Positions 6,281 to 6,826 of a stretch of DNA of 6,826 bases are shown piece after piece. The stretch comes from Chthoniobacterales bacterium (GTDB lineage: Bacteria; Verrucomicrobiota; Verrucomicrobiia; Chthoniobacterales; UBA6821). How positions within the stretch are numbered: position 1 is the stretch's first letter; the number at the start of each line of letters is the position of its first letter. The notes beneath the pieces are model-generated. The model saw only the letters and a list, made by a program, of their open reading frames with translations, was not told where the DNA came from and did not search any database. The stretch covers positions 1 through 6,826 of the forward strand of contig JAIPKF010000075.1 in assembly GCA_021733705.1 (NCBI GenBank), written 5' to 3'. Both the position numbers and the translations under genes were made by a program.

Positions 6281-6474
6281 TGACTCTGAACTGCCTTGTG
6301 AAAACTGCCAATGGTGAAATCAAATATCCGTGTTGAGATTAGGCACTCGACAGGAGTAAGAGACCGTTGTAAGATTCACTGACAATTATAAGAACCATGG
6401 ATGTTTCTAATTTTATCAGTCAATTTTTTTCTCCAGCAGCCTGGTCATTGGTAAAGTCGCTAGGAGAGTGCTGC
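6281..6474. promoter_or_regulatory. Divergent intergenic region between the secreted-protein gene and nuoH
   Basis: This is the only place where transcription units diverge, so promoters for both sides should lie here. A possible plus-strand -10-like TATAAG occurs at 6387-6392 with TTGTAA at 6367-6372, but the 14-nt spacing is poor, so I do not assign a promoter. No tRNA, riboswitch or long repeat was recognised. An in-frame ATG at 6397 means the right part could instead be coding (see nuoH). Confidence 0.4.
6462..6468 (+). promoter_or_regulatory. Shine-Dalgarno site of nuoH
   Basis: AGGAGAG; the AGGAG core lies 8 nt before ATG 6475. It favours this start over the in-frame ATG at 6397, which has only a weak purine stretch (AAGAA) upstream. 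Confidence 0.6.
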
Positions 6475-6826
6475 ATGAGTCCTACGGGATTTTTGATCTG
6501 GACAACATTAATAAAATCAATCCTCCTCCTTGCTTTGATTTTGGGGCTTGTCTCCTACACGGTATATGCAGAACGACGTGTGAGTGCGCTCATTCAAGAT
6601 CGACTTGGCCCCAATCGGGTCGGCTGGCAAGGTCTTTTGCAGCCTGTTGCAGATGCAGCAAAATTGCTACTCAAAGAAAATTTTACTCCGAAAAGTGCTA
6701 ATTATTTCTATTTTAGGCTCGCCTCGAAATTGTCCATGGTTCCACCTATTCTTGTATTGGGAGTGTTGCCTTTTGGAAGCTCCTTGTTCGGAGTTCCTAT
6801 GACGATTGCAAATGTGAACATAGGTG
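6475..6826 (+). CDS. nuoH: NADH-quinone oxidoreductase subunit H (N-terminal part, runs off the right edge)
   Basis: About 117 N-terminal residues are visible. NuoH is the membrane subunit of respiratory complex I that helps form the quinone site next to the peripheral arm. The first membrane helix (about residues 6-30) is followed by the family signature ERRVSALIQDRLGPNRVGWQ at 33-52, then GLLQPVADAAKLLLKENFTP. A second hydrophobic segment holds VPPILVLGVLPFG. The start at ATG 6475 is chosen because AGGAG lies 8 nt upstream and because it places ERR at residue 33, close to E. coli NuoH (about 36). An in-frame ATG at 6397 would add 26 residues (MDVSNFISQFFSPAAWSL and onward) and cannot be excluded. 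No nuoG is present upstream, so nuoH leads this plus-strand unit. The frame is open to the window edge, so the C-terminal two thirds are not seen. Confidence 0.93.
   Translation, partial: MSPTGFLIWTTLIKSILLLALILGLVSYTVYAERRVSALIQDRLGPNRVGWQGLLQPVADAAKLLLKENFTPKSANYFYFRLASKLSMVPPILVLGVLPFGSSLFGVPMTIANVNIG

Noticed and set aside
6468..6802. Alternative plus-strand open frames overlapping the nuoH start
   Set aside because: The nuoH frame carries the conserved complex I signature; the other frames do not resemble any protein.

Overview
The window holds seven genes on the minus strand and the start of one gene on the plus strand. It suggests a bacterium of moderate GC, probably from the Verrucomicrobia or a related PVC lineage. 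That placement is tentative. It rests on a divergent ExbB-ExbD-TonB set, a GuaB3-type IMP dehydrogenase relative, and a large secreted discoidin plus glycoside-hydrolase-like protein. No rRNA or other phylogenetic marker is present to settle it.

Layout, in minus-strand reading order from right to left. A secreted 832-residue protein (6280-3782) has a signal peptide, a discoidin-like domain, a clan GH-A-like barrel and a C-terminal beta-rich domain. It is followed by exbB (3725-3096), exbD (3061-2657), a tonB-like gene overlapping exbD by 4 nt (2660-1860), a small membrane zinc-ribbon protein (1827-1582), guaB3 (1579-401), and the N-terminal part of a lipoprotein that runs off the left edge (384-1). 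Gaps between these genes are 2 to 56 nt, or overlaps, so most or all may be cotranscribed. The only clearly divergent intergenic region is 6281-6474. To its right, nuoH (complex I subunit H) starts on the plus strand and runs off the window.

How the genes may work together: ExbB, ExbD and TonB normally form an inner-membrane motor that powers TonB-dependent outer-membrane receptors. Here it sits directly downstream of a secreted, probably carbohydrate-acting protein, but no receptor is visible. GuaB3 is a purine enzyme and has no obvious link to its neighbours.

The most striking item is at 4054-4219, inside the secreted-protein gene. It is a GC-rich, nested imperfect palindrome with perfect 12-bp inverted ends. 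It looks like an in-frame insertion of 162 bp (54 codons) flanked by a 5-bp direct repeat (ATATT). Removing it gives an uninterrupted reading frame. This resembles in principle the protein-coding palindromic elements of Rickettsia, but I do not recognise this family. A second notable point is that the ExbD-like protein lacks the membrane aspartate that is central to proton-driven ExbD/TolR function.
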